From Thoreauomyces humboldtii (lineage: Eukaryota > Chytridiomycota > Chytridiomycetes > Spizellomycetales > Powellomycetaceae), in assembly GCA_027596035.1 (NCBI GenBank), contig JADGJA010000234.1:1-28694 (forward strand): a stretch of 28,694 nt of DNA, written 5' to 3'. The notes under the pieces were generated by a model. It had not been told where the DNA came from and ran no database searches. It was given only the letters and a program-made list of their open reading frames with translations. Of the stretch, positions 1-10,300 are shown in pieces; within the stretch, counting starts at the first letter, position 1; each line of letters starts with the position of its first letter. A program made the translations under genes and the position numbers.

Positions 1-283
1 ACGCGGTAGAGGCAGAGGTTGAATACCTCCGGGGTAGTTAGCGCTACTCTACACTTACTTTGGCCGTCACTTACTTTAGTGACTCAAATGTATCGATCGA
101 CGCGCCTCCCCCTCGCGTGTCTTTGTTTCGCGGCTCTCCACCAGTGAAAAGCTCGACATTCATGCCCGCCAGCAGCACATATTTTGCGATACTCCTGATC
201 AACTGACAGAGGGTAGAGATAAACGCTGTAGTCAGATCCAGCGTTCATAAGTCCACGGCAACTGGTGGGAAGGCAGAATTGGC
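1..283. other. Upstream region of IFT46, no gene seen
   Basis: No reading frame here is convincing as a gene on either strand. The stretch probably holds the promoter and 5' leader of IFT46, whose start codon I place at 284. A TGACTCA heptamer lies at about 81-87. A small inverted repeat (GAGGT/ACCTC) near 16-30 is too short to call. The 3' end of a neighbouring gene beyond the left edge cannot be excluded. Confidence 0.4.
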
Positions 284-1990
284 ATGTCGAGTCTGCACAT
301 CGATCGAAGCGACCAATTTGCAGAGGTTAGCCCCGACGTCCTACGACTTATCCATAGAGACACATATATCATATCCTGATACGATCTCCTAAAAGCTTCG
401 TACTGAGAAAGTCTCCAACAACTACTTCGACGAAATCGTGGCACTGAGCGCGTCGGAGACAGAGGACTTTCCCACTCCAACAGAACAGCGGACAGAGGAC
501 GGTGACGACCTTAGCCAGTCTAGATCCATGGGTACGACCAGACCTGGACCAGGCGGACACTCGCATTTCAGAAAAGCGTCTATGGATAGGGCAAACGAAC
601 CATTCTGTTTCAGAACGAGGCAACGCCCGAGGGGACAGCCCGCCCTCGAATCTTTCTCAATCAGACGAGGATTATGATGACGAGGAGGAAGAAGACGACG
701 TGGAATCCGAAGTGGAGCCAGAACCTGCTGTGGTGTGCAAAGACCTTTTGCCGTGGGCTTGAAAGTTGCTGTTCGGTAGTTAAAGTCTGACCAATACTTC
801 ACGGGCCTACAGCCGCGACGAAGCCATACGGGGCGACCATCTGCAGCGCCCGCTGGACGTGGAGGACTTGGAGCCACCACGAACGCTGCCAATATCCTTG
901 GTCCGGACTTTGACGACGACTTATCCGGGCACGACGCGTTAGGTCACAGCACAGGACTGGGCGCGTTTCCGCGATCTAGGTACGCTGGAAAAAGAACTCG
1001 GAAGTGGTTCGGTTAAGATTAACAGACGATCAGTGCTGGTGCGGGATCGACATCGCCACCACAGGAAGGTTCGACGGCTAGTGACGAGCTCACGGAGCTC
1101 TTCCAATACATCTCGCGCTACAAGCCACAAGAAACAGACCTAGACACGGAGTTGAAACCATTCATTCCGGACTACGTGCCTGCAATCGGAGATATTGATG
1201 CGTTCATCAAGGTAAGTAAGCTTTCTTGACGGACATTCATGATTCCTGGATGCTCACTCGCCAAATCTTGTTCAAACAGATACCACGGCCAGACAAGAAA
1301 CCGGACTTGCTTGGATTGACTTTCCTGGACGAGCCGTCAGCAGAGCAATCTGACCCGACAGGTGAGGGCAGCCTTGCTTCAACATCCAGAGGCAACGATT
1401 CCATACTCAATCGCTTCCTCATATGCAGTGCTCGACCTCCGCCTGCGAGCCCTCACGAAATCATCAGCAGCTACGCCGGTAACCATCCGGAGTATCGAAT
1501 CTCCCACACAAAATCCCAAGGCCGTAGACACGTGGATCAAAAACATCCGTGACCTCCATGCACAGAAGCCACCACAAATGGTCAACTACACGACACGAAT
1601 GCCCGACATAGAAGACCTCATGCAGGTGTGGCCAGCGGAGTTCGAGGAAGCTCTTGGTCAGGTGAGGCCAAACGGGATTACCACAAGCCCGACGGATCCT
1701 CTTTGAGCGCCATCTCATCCCATTGCTATATCACCAAGATCAATCTCCCACCCGCAGAGTTGGATGCGCCACTCTCGCAGTACGCAGAACTCCTCTCCCT
1801 CCTTCTAGACATCCCCGTGGCCGGTCCGCCAGCGAAGAACGCACCCGCCCATGCCCGCATTCCGGCAGCTCCGGGCGGCAAACCGTCGTCGACGCATGTG
1901 GTGGAGGCCCTTCACGTCATGTTTTCGCTCTACGCCGAGTTCAACTCTTCTGCACATTTCAAGGCTCTGGAGCGAAGCGTGGGTTCCTGA
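284..1990 (+). CDS. IFT46: Intraflagellar transport protein 46 (IFT-B core subunit)
   Basis: IFT46 is a core subunit of the IFT-B train that carries cargo such as outer dynein arms along the flagellum. Eight exons join into a 416-residue protein: 284-325, 396-531, 572-732, 813-979, 1034-1211, 1280-1361, 1429-1661 and 1739-1990. The N-terminal half is variable and acidic, with an Asp/Glu run encoded near 674-705, as is usual for the family. The conserved core starts near 1090 with ELFQYISRYKP, then KPFIPDYVPAIGDIDAF, PRPDKKPDLLGL, LDEPSAEQSDPT, a MPDIEDLMQ.WP block and a C-terminal LHVMFSLYAEF motif. These match animal and algal IFT46. The start is the only ATG I found whose splice joins in frame to the conserved N-terminal segment. 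The least certain points are the 40-nt intron at 532-571 and the joins at 733-812 and 980-1033. The gene converges on the deformylase. Confidence 0.93.
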
Positions 1991-2055
1991 ATCATAATCT
2001 CGGTTTTGAGGTTTCATTGTGGCGTCTGTTTATTATTTCCTTACATCTCTAAATT

Positions 2056-2061
2056 AATAAA
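2056..2061 (+). terminator. Polyadenylation signal of IFT46
   Basis: A canonical AATAAA hexamer lies 66 nt after the IFT46 stop codon, in an A/T-rich patch between the convergent IFT46 and deformylase genes. The assignment rests on position and motif only. Confidence 0.5.
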
Positions 2062-2262
2062 AGGCTTAAAATCCACGCCGTGTCAGAGTAAGATGGATTT
2101 TCGGATGAGTATCCGGGAACGCAAATAGTAAGGCGCTGAAATACATGGCAGTCCAAAAACCATTTTTCGGCTACCGCGAACTACCAGCTCTAGTAGGAGT
2201 GCAAGGCAAAAGTGAGCCGCGCAAGACCCGGGATCAACGCACGGTCCTGCGGGACAAATGAC

Positions 2263-3067
2263 TTACTTTCTTGGCGTATATACTTCGTACTTGTCAATAT
2301 ACTGAGGATGATAGAATAGCGATTGAGGTTAGAAACATACCCAACCGACGGATATCGTACATGCAGCTCGTACCTTATCATGTCGGAAGCTTTTTGGGTC
2401 CATCTTGTCAATGTAAAGCTGTCCTTCCAGATGATCACATTCGTGCTGCAGGACCTTTGCCAAGAACCCCTTCGCATTCACCGTCACGGGATTCCCGTCC
2501 AGATCCAGACCCTGCACCTTGACCTCGTTCGCCCTCTTCACCTTCGCATTGTAGTGCGGCACGCTCTCGCACGACTCATAGTCGGACACCCACTCGCTCT
2601 CGGGCCGCCGATCCGTCACAGACAGCTCCGGGTTCACCATGAACGTCAGAGGCACTCTCGCCATGTTGGACTCTTTAAGAAGCTTCGCGTCTTCGAGTCG
2701 ATATGCGATCAGTCGGAGAGGATGCCCGATCTGCGGGGCGGCCAGGCCGACCACGGGAGTGTATGGGGAGTCGAAAACTGTCCGCATTTCGCGGACGACG
2801 CGTTCGAGCTTGTGGCTGTTCAGTTCGGCTACTTTGACGGGTTCGGCCTGAAAGTTTGCAACGGACTGGGGTCAGCTACAGAAGCAGAAAGCTTCCGTCC
2901 ACCTTTCAAAGCAAGCAGCAAACGCACCTTCATGCGCAAGGAAGGGTGTCCGGCACGGAGGACTGCTGGAGGCCTCTAATCAACGATTGGACGTGTCAAT
3001 TGAGTCAACTGCACAAGTATATACTTCACGATTAACCTACCCTCAACCATCCTGCTAGTCTGTTCAT
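2263..3067 (-). CDS. Peptide deformylase, probably mitochondrial
   Basis: Removes the formyl group from the N-terminal methionine of newly made organelle proteins, using a metal ion. Four exons, all joined in phase 0 (3067-3041, 2975-2928, 2847-2374, 2301-2263), give 195 residues, the usual family size. All three family motifs are present: motif I GLAAPQIG at residues 59-66, motif II as ESCES at 116-120 with the metal-binding Cys118, and motif III HECDH at 160-164 with two metal-binding His and the catalytic Glu161. Motif II is normally EGCxS, so the glycine is serine here. The first 25 residues are rich in Arg and Leu with no acidic residue, which fits a mitochondrial targeting sequence (inference). 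The start codon is the first ATG, joined through a 65-nt intron. It diverges from the membrane-protein gene at 3324. Confidence 0.95.
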
Positions 3068-3323
3068 GTTGAACTGTTCGTGACCGAAGGCGCTCGCAAC
3101 GGTGGGAAGTTGCCACGAAACGTCGGCGAAAGTGAGTACCGGGGGAGGGATGGGGCTATGCAACCAATGTAGCTGCTCTTTCAATTAGTACATCAACTCA
3201 CCGTGCCACCCTTCTCGCAATGACAACTCGATCCCCCAATTGAACGCCTCCCCGCGTCTTGTATCCATCGCAACTGCGCTCAGTCCATCGATACTCCCAA
3301 ACACTGAAAGAACTTACAGCACT
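3068..3323. promoter_or_regulatory. Divergent promoter region, deformylase / membrane protein
   Basis: These 256 bp separate the two divergent start codons and must hold both promoters and leaders unless there are undetected upstream exons. I see no TATA box or other recognisable element. A TTACAG just before the ATG at 3324 could be a splice acceptor, so an upstream non-coding exon for the membrane-protein gene is possible. Confidence 0.45.
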
Positions 3324-4224
3324 ATGGGAGTCCTTTCTGCAATCAAGAACTGGAGGCTCATATCTCCACGCGTGAAGGCTACAAAAACCAGGCTCGAGAT
3401 ATGTCCGGTTCCGGCGGGAGGAACCGACTGGATCATCATCTTTATCATCCTGACCGTAGGCTCGTTCCTCGCTTTTGGTTGAATGTTTTTGACCTTGACG
3501 ACGACGGCTCCTAACATCCCTCCGGTGTCGCGTTACAGATGGGCCTAGCGGCCGTGGTGCTGACAACCGACGACGTATCTTATAGGCTCGTAGGTGGTGG
3601 ACTGTACGGTTACATGGCCTGGACACTGGGTACGGATAGGGAGGGTCCCAATTCAAACGCGACACTGACCCATGAGACTGAAAGTCCGGATCTGGATTAC
3701 GTAGTCTCGGATGAGTTCGTGACGGTGCTCGACAAGGGTTCGAAGGAAGTACGCGTGACGAAATCAACGTTGGGATGGGTCCGTTGGGTCCGCGTTGCAC
3801 CGGTACCGTCGTCTCGTTTGCTTTCTCGCTATCTTTCTCTGCGGACTCACCTCATGCTCCTGATTTCCAGGCCGACGAGCTGGTTGCGGTACGAACAGAG
3901 ATGTTCTACTTGCATCTTGATCTTGATATGCTCATGCACTCTTGTGGAACCCTTTAGGTCGAAGTAACAGAGGAGAAGCGAAAGGGTGGGGCGTCAGGTT
4001 ACAGGATCGAGTTGGAGTTCATGTCCGAGCACGGCTACTACCGTCTGTTTACGAGTGAGACGTATGTCCTCGGCGCCACCAACCGCACTTCCCTCGTGGC
4101 TCTCGAAAGTCAGATCCGGGAGTTCATGGGTCTCAAGCAGTTGCCCGATTGGATGAAGGAGGAGAACCTAGACAACGTGCAGAAACGTCACGAACGAAGG
4201 GAGGAGAATGCCAAAAAGAAGTAG
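3324..4224 (+). CDS. Unrecognised protein with two N-terminal membrane segments
   Basis: I do not recognise this family. Four exons (3324-3455, 3539-3802, 3871-3888, 3958-4224), all joined in phase 0, give 226 residues. A first hydrophobic helix at about residues 35-52 is created across the first splice junction: each exon alone has half of it, which supports the model. A second, glycine- and aromatic-rich helix follows at about 61-74. Then come about 100 residues of alternating hydrophobic and charged sequence, likely a beta-rich domain, and a C-terminal amphipathic and lysine-rich tail ending in KKK. The third exon is only 18 nt. The lysine-rich end could be a cytosolic tail, but the topology is a guess. 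The start could lie further upstream if there is a 5' exon. It converges on the DMX gene with 126 bp between stop codons. Confidence 0.6.
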
Positions 4225-4350
4225 AAGTATACGGCGGGTTGGGCTTCAGGGTTAGGAGAAATAGGCAACAGATACTCTCATTCGCAAACGTAAACGCGAA
4301 AACCCCCCAAAAGAACATCAACACATTTTTGCCCCTATCAGCACCTTGAG

Positions 4351-7300
4351 TCACTTGCCATAACGGCGAACGCAGCCGTCCGCACCACACGTGTAAAGCG
4401 CGCTGTTGACTACCTCGGCTTGCATCACGCCGTAGGATGTGAGACCTGCCTTTTCAGCTGCAGCCGCGGTTGCAGGAGACATCACCGGGTGGTCCCCGGA
4501 AGCGCTCCACGTACGTTGCTCCTTGAATGTGTGAAGATCCCACATCTGAAAGGAAATCACACCGTTCAGGTCGCACGTCGGAAAGCATTCTGACAAACCG
4601 TTTAGGGAGACGCACCTTAACGTCGCCACCCATAGATCCTGAGACCAAATTGCCATTGTCAAAATCGATTGCCAGAGATTTGACAAGGTGATCGTGTGCT
4701 TGGAAACTGTCGACAAGAGTTCTCTGACGAGTGTCAAAGACATCTGAAGACAAAAAGTTAGTGCCCGAACATCTGGAGTAGCAGATATGCTACGTACATA
4801 TATCTCCCTTCTTTCCGCCAGAGAACAGAAGTTGATGCCGAGGAGAGTACACCAAGGAATACGCGCCTCCTTCAGCAACATTGAACCCTGACCAAAAAGG
4901 AATGAAAAGAGCGAACACCACTCAAAAAACATTCGCGCTGAACTTACCCTTGACGCGAGACTTGGCCGCTGGTAGAAGCGTATCCCACAAACATACGTTC
5001 CTACAATGCACTCCGGATCAGGCTGCCGCAACATAGAATGAGCTGCCGCAGTTGTTGAGGACTTACTGATGATTTGTAGATACGCCAGCTGTTGCAAGGA
5101 GACTGCTCGAGTTCAAGAATGTGAAATCGTTGGTGAAGGACGAATGACAAGTGAGGACCATGGCCGGGCTCGATGCATCAGAGCTGGCATCGAAGCGCCA
5201 CAAATACACGTCGCCTTTCGAGTCGCTGGCACCGAATCGGACTCCGAAAGGATCGAACCGACATCTGGTGAAGCGTGCGGTGGTGCCTGACGTATATGTG
5301 ACAAGCTCTCGAGGTTGCCCGAACTGATAGAGTTGAACCACTGCGGGCACCGCTGGCGGATCGCTGATTCCGGCTAGGTCTGCAAGAATGTTTGAATGCA
5401 GGGCAACTAACGCAAAAGGCGAGAGTGTAAACGTACAGTAGTTTAAGGTCGGATGTGCTGCTAGCGATGAAACACCAGGGACACTATGGCTGACTCCCTA
5501 CGACCAGACATAGATAGACTTCAGCTGCTCGGTTACTCTCGTGAAGTTTCGACCACCCACGCACCTGTCCAGCATCTAGCTCTGTCATGGAAGCTTTTGT
5601 ATCATAATTGTTAGAACCGGCAACGGGAAGTTTAAACGAGAATCGAAGCTACCTTCAGACCGCAAGCTCTCTGCGTTCTTTTGTATTGCCTTCTGCATCG
5701 AATCGAAGCTTAGCTTCCGAGTCAACGTGTCTCGGCGCTTCAGAGACGGTACTGGCGCCTCGCTGTTCAGCGTCAACGAAGGCCTCTCGAAGGATTTACG
5801 AGCTGCCGTAGCTCGTAGGGCGATATCATCGACGGATGCATGAATATCGGTGAAAGTCCCTCGTCGCTAGAAGGTGGAAAAGGTAAGTAAAACATCGCTT
5901 CCGTAAAAAGGCCAAAACCGAAGATCTACCTGAAAGAAGTGAGTTGCGCTGTCAATATCAACTTCCCAGATACCGCGATGAGTGCCGATAGCCATGTGGT
6001 TATGATCAAGCTGGAAATCACTCAGATTAAGCGCATGAAGTAGTGACGATCCAAAATGTTATGCATGGATCTTACTGGATTTACGGCGAAAGTGTGAATG
6101 ATGTCTTTCGTGCGGTAGATCAGCTCTGGCGGTTTCTGTCGAGACTCGACGGTCGTGTCAACAGTGAGTGAGACCTCGTTGGGGGCAAATGGATCGTTGT
6201 CGTCGCCTGGAGGTTTCGGTGGTGGGGCCTCCCGTGTTTGCATGATGAGGTCGATCAACTTGTTGACACTGACGGTTGTCTTCAGCGTGTCCCAAAGTCG
6301 CTTCTTTTCTGCCGAGTCAATGTATTTCCGTATTTTTGCTGGTAGAATGGAACACGTCAGCTTGGGCTTTTTGTCAGAAGCACTGAAGCCGACATACCGG
6401 TCCGAACACCTCCACAGACCCATTGCTTTGCTACTGCTTTTTGCATGTCGTAGAGCAACACGCTCGTGGGTCTCAATACAGCGTCGCAAAGGAATCCGTG
6501 TGTATCACTCGAAGAGCCGTTTTCACCGCTAAGTTGAGCCAAGTAGCCATCGAAGGCGAGGCCAATATACTGGAATGACATGACCGCGATCAATTTCTCG
6601 CAAAGCGTCGCCACCTCGCTTTGCAAATGATCTCGAAGCGGGCTGTTTTCTTCAAAATCGTCTTCATCCGGTCCACTGTCGGGATCGCCGTCACCCCCAT
6701 ACCCTTCCGCATCGGCTTCAGAAGCACGTTGTGGCATCGCTATTTGGGAAAGCAAGGCAGTAATGCTCTCCGGTTTTCCGGTGAGGAGCACGCCGAAAGT
6801 CTCATCGCATGATTTGACGAGCAGTTGAAGAGCGTGATAGTCCTGCGCGCGCAGGGCACATACTGATAGGCACATATAGGCGGTAGCACACGCTTGACAT
6901 GATACCGCTCTATTCAGCTCACAGTCGCTTTCTGATGCAGAGCGCTCCGACCAGCGTACGATAAAGAAAAGGAGTTGTCTTTCGATGAAATAGCCATCAG
7001 CACAAGGGCAACGTTGAAGCAAGGCTCGCGGTCCAAACCTCACCTCGCAAATGATTCGACGTAGGCCGGTGCGTGCACTTTTCCATCGAGCTGGTTACCC
7101 AGAGTGAGTCTCGCGAGCGTGTTACACTCTTCAACCAGAAATCCTTCCACCTCCGGAACATAATCTTTCAAATGTCCTTGAAGTGGAATCAGTTCGACGT
7201 AGGCAACAATAGCGTCCATCTCTCGACAACGCATGGCCAAAACACGACCCATTACTGCAACCGGCATATCGACGATCTCAAGAAGGCTTCGCACACCGCC

Positions 7301-10300
7301 AAGAAGAAGGCTGAAGTAGTCCCGGAATGTTGCTTCAACCTGGAGGAGCTCGCGATTCCGTGAGACGATGGAGACCGACTTGTACACAGCCTGTACGATG
7401 CGCATTGCCAGCATCCACATGTACAATCGCATGTTGCGTTTCTCCAACTCGAAGCGAAGCAGACTGGCTGGATCAGTTGGCGCGACGGGGACCACCGCTT
7501 TGCCCTTGATATCATCTTCCGAAGCGTCCGCAGCGGATGACTCCACGCCGTCTAGATCTCCATCTTCATTCTCCTCCTCTGGTTCGGCAGGTCCTCCGAG
7601 GCTCTTTTTGAATGCTTCGAACTCATCATCTATGGAGCTGGCTCCGGGTTTGGGGCCAACTGGCTCGCCCCAATCCATGCCCCCGCTTGCCATGCTGGTT
7701 GTTGGCTCCCCCCAATCGATGCTTCCCGCAGTTGCTTTCACTTTCGGCGACTCTGGCGCTCCCCAGTCAAAGGCGCTAGCTTTCGCTTTCACAGGTGGTG
7801 ACTCTGGGGCACCCCAGTCGTGTGATGCTGCTGTCGCTTTCGGGGGTGGGGACTCGGGAGCTCCCCAGTCATGGGCTACAGCCGTCGCTTTCACGGGTGG
7901 TGACTCTGGTGCGCCCCAATCATGGGCTGCAGCCCCTTTCGCTTCTGATGCTGTTGACGCGGGGGCGCTCCAGTCAAAGTCCGCAGCACCGCCAGTGTCG
8001 GGTTGTTGACTTACTGGCGCTCCCCAATCCATGGTCCCGGCAGGTTTTGCCGCGCTCTTAGCAGCGGATCCACCCCAAGAGTCCATGTCGAGATTTCCTC
8101 CAGCGACGTCATCAGAAGGAGGAGCGTGGAGCTCCCCGACCCCGGAACTACCTTCTTCACCCAAGTATTGCCCGATCAGTACGTCCGCCTTCCGAATGAT
8201 GTCGAGGGCAAGGCCGGGTAACCCTAGACGCTCGTATGCCTGTGCGCTCAGGTAGACGAACTCGCATTCGACGTCTGCCGGGATTCGAGGTTGTGGAACC
8301 CGCATCACGCGGTAGGAGCGCCGAAGATGGTGATAGAACACTAGGAGGGCGGGATCGGAGAATGAAGGTTCGATGATAGAAGACTGGTCTGAGTCTTCCG
8401 CGGGTGGAAGGAGGGACGCGAGGGGGTTGAGCAGGGCAAACAACGCCTTGTCGCGCTGTTTCAAAATTGTGAATGACATGCTGGCCATCCAACGGTCACC
8501 TTGCGAGATGGCAGTGGGCAGAATGTGGTTCAGGTACGTTTCTGTTAGAATCGGCCCTTCTTCTCCTTCGTATAATCGGCAAAGGATTGTGGCGAGTTGT
8601 GGATCCTTGAGTTGCTTGAGGCAAACGCTAACCGCATCTCTCAGCTTGTCGGCCAAAAGGAAAAAGGCTACGGCATATTCGTAGCGCTGCTTTCCAAGGA
8701 GTGCAAAAGCGTTCTTGAGCGCGGCGCTTTTCCAACGTTCGTCCTCAAAGTCGTTGGCAAGGAATTTCAGCATCGACGCTTGCTCCGGGTGTGAGTTCGC
8801 CAGTTTCCACAAGCCCAGTAGAACATTCTTCTTTTTGAGGGCGAGGTAGAAAAGAGCACAGTCCACCGGATTGCGGGTCTCGTCCTTGCCCATGTACTGG
8901 TTGCGTGCAATCGTCTCGAGTGTACGTCGCATTGTGTCGGGATTTCGAAGCCAATATCCCATTCCAAGAGCTTTGGCATCAGCCCACATCACCTTGTTGT
9001 TGAACGACTGATTAGCGAAATCCAGCAACATGTCCTGCAGACTTGTGGTTAGTTACGCTTTTCATGAGTACCCAACAGTCACATCGCATGACCTACCTGC
9101 GAGTCGCTGAAAAACCCCCAAGCGAAGTCTCTCGAAGTCAGGCTGACTGGCTTCATCATTGAAGGGAACGATTTTTGCGAAAAGAGAAACAACCGCATGA
9201 AAAGCACGTAGCGAACACCATTTTCGTCCAGAGAGCGTTTTTGCTTTTCCACCTGTTTGATCCATCGTATAAGATGCCAGATCTCGCACCAGTAATTACA
9301 TCGCGACACGTACCTGCACTAGGGTATCTATAACGGCGAGTAAAAGCATTTGGTCGATATTGGAGATGTTTGGCAAAGATATTCGCGTCAGCTGCTCGGA
9401 GAGAAAGGAAGCTTCATCTTCCGAGAACTCCCCAACTCTGAGCTCCTTTCTGAAAGGGTACACTGATCAACCAGCGAGCTATTCACAAAAGAGTAAAGAA
9501 TAAATGACGTACTGGCCGGTTTCATCCCCAAAGTCAAATAGTGCGTCGTATTGCTGCGTTCGTTGACCTTGGGGCTGGGATGACACGTTAGCTGTACTGC
9601 TTGATACCTCTTTGTCAGCCTACCAATACCTCGTCATCCCCGAAAATCCTCCAAAGCGGAACTGGCGTTTCCGTAATGGTAGCTCCTCCGTCCACCATTA
9701 ACTTGACAAAGCAGTGCAGCAACGACAAGCTGTACCGTACAAAATCGTACTTGCCTACCCAAAAAAAGTTAGATTCCATTGCTGCTCAGGTCGAACAATG
9801 GGGAAGCCTTACCCCAAAGTAGATACTGTATCAGCAGCTGCGGGTGATGATCCGGTAGTCGACCATTCTTGGTGTCAACCAATGAGAAAGTTTGCTGAGG
9901 GATGGGGTCGACTTCATTGATCGCGAGGCTCTCATCTAGTAATTGAATGGAGGCGTAAGGGCTTAAATATCGCACACAAAGACTGTCCGATCATACCCGC
10001 ATCATTCTTGGCCATCCATTTATCGTAGACAAAGACTTTTTGAGTCGTGGCTACGAGTAAAGAACCCGTCGGTAACCACCCTACCGTGGTCGTAGTATCA
10101 GGCCTTCCAGAAGGAAGCGGTGAGCATCAATGAATAGGCAAACGATACGATGATTGTTGCTCACAATTTGATTTCGATATCGGAAATCCGATCCCACGTT
10201 GGCCTATCATTAACACTAGCCAAGCGTGTTTGGCAATAGACATGCACGCGATTGGGCATTGCCACGGCGAGAAGATGTTGGCCGTCCGATGAGAAGTACC

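Noticed and set aside
1..60. tRNA-like hairpins at the left edge
   Set aside because: The small inverted repeats do not form a cloverleaf with an anticodon arm and a canonical T-loop.
3198..3800. A 200-codon minus-strand frame opposite the membrane-protein gene
   Set aside because: It is arginine/proline-rich shadow sequence covering the sense exons and introns, with no domain.
4351..5350. The C-terminal WD40 block as a separate WD-repeat gene
   Set aside because: The sequence matches the end of DMX proteins, and open frames with DMX-like composition continue upstream without a clear new promoter or start, so one gene is simpler.
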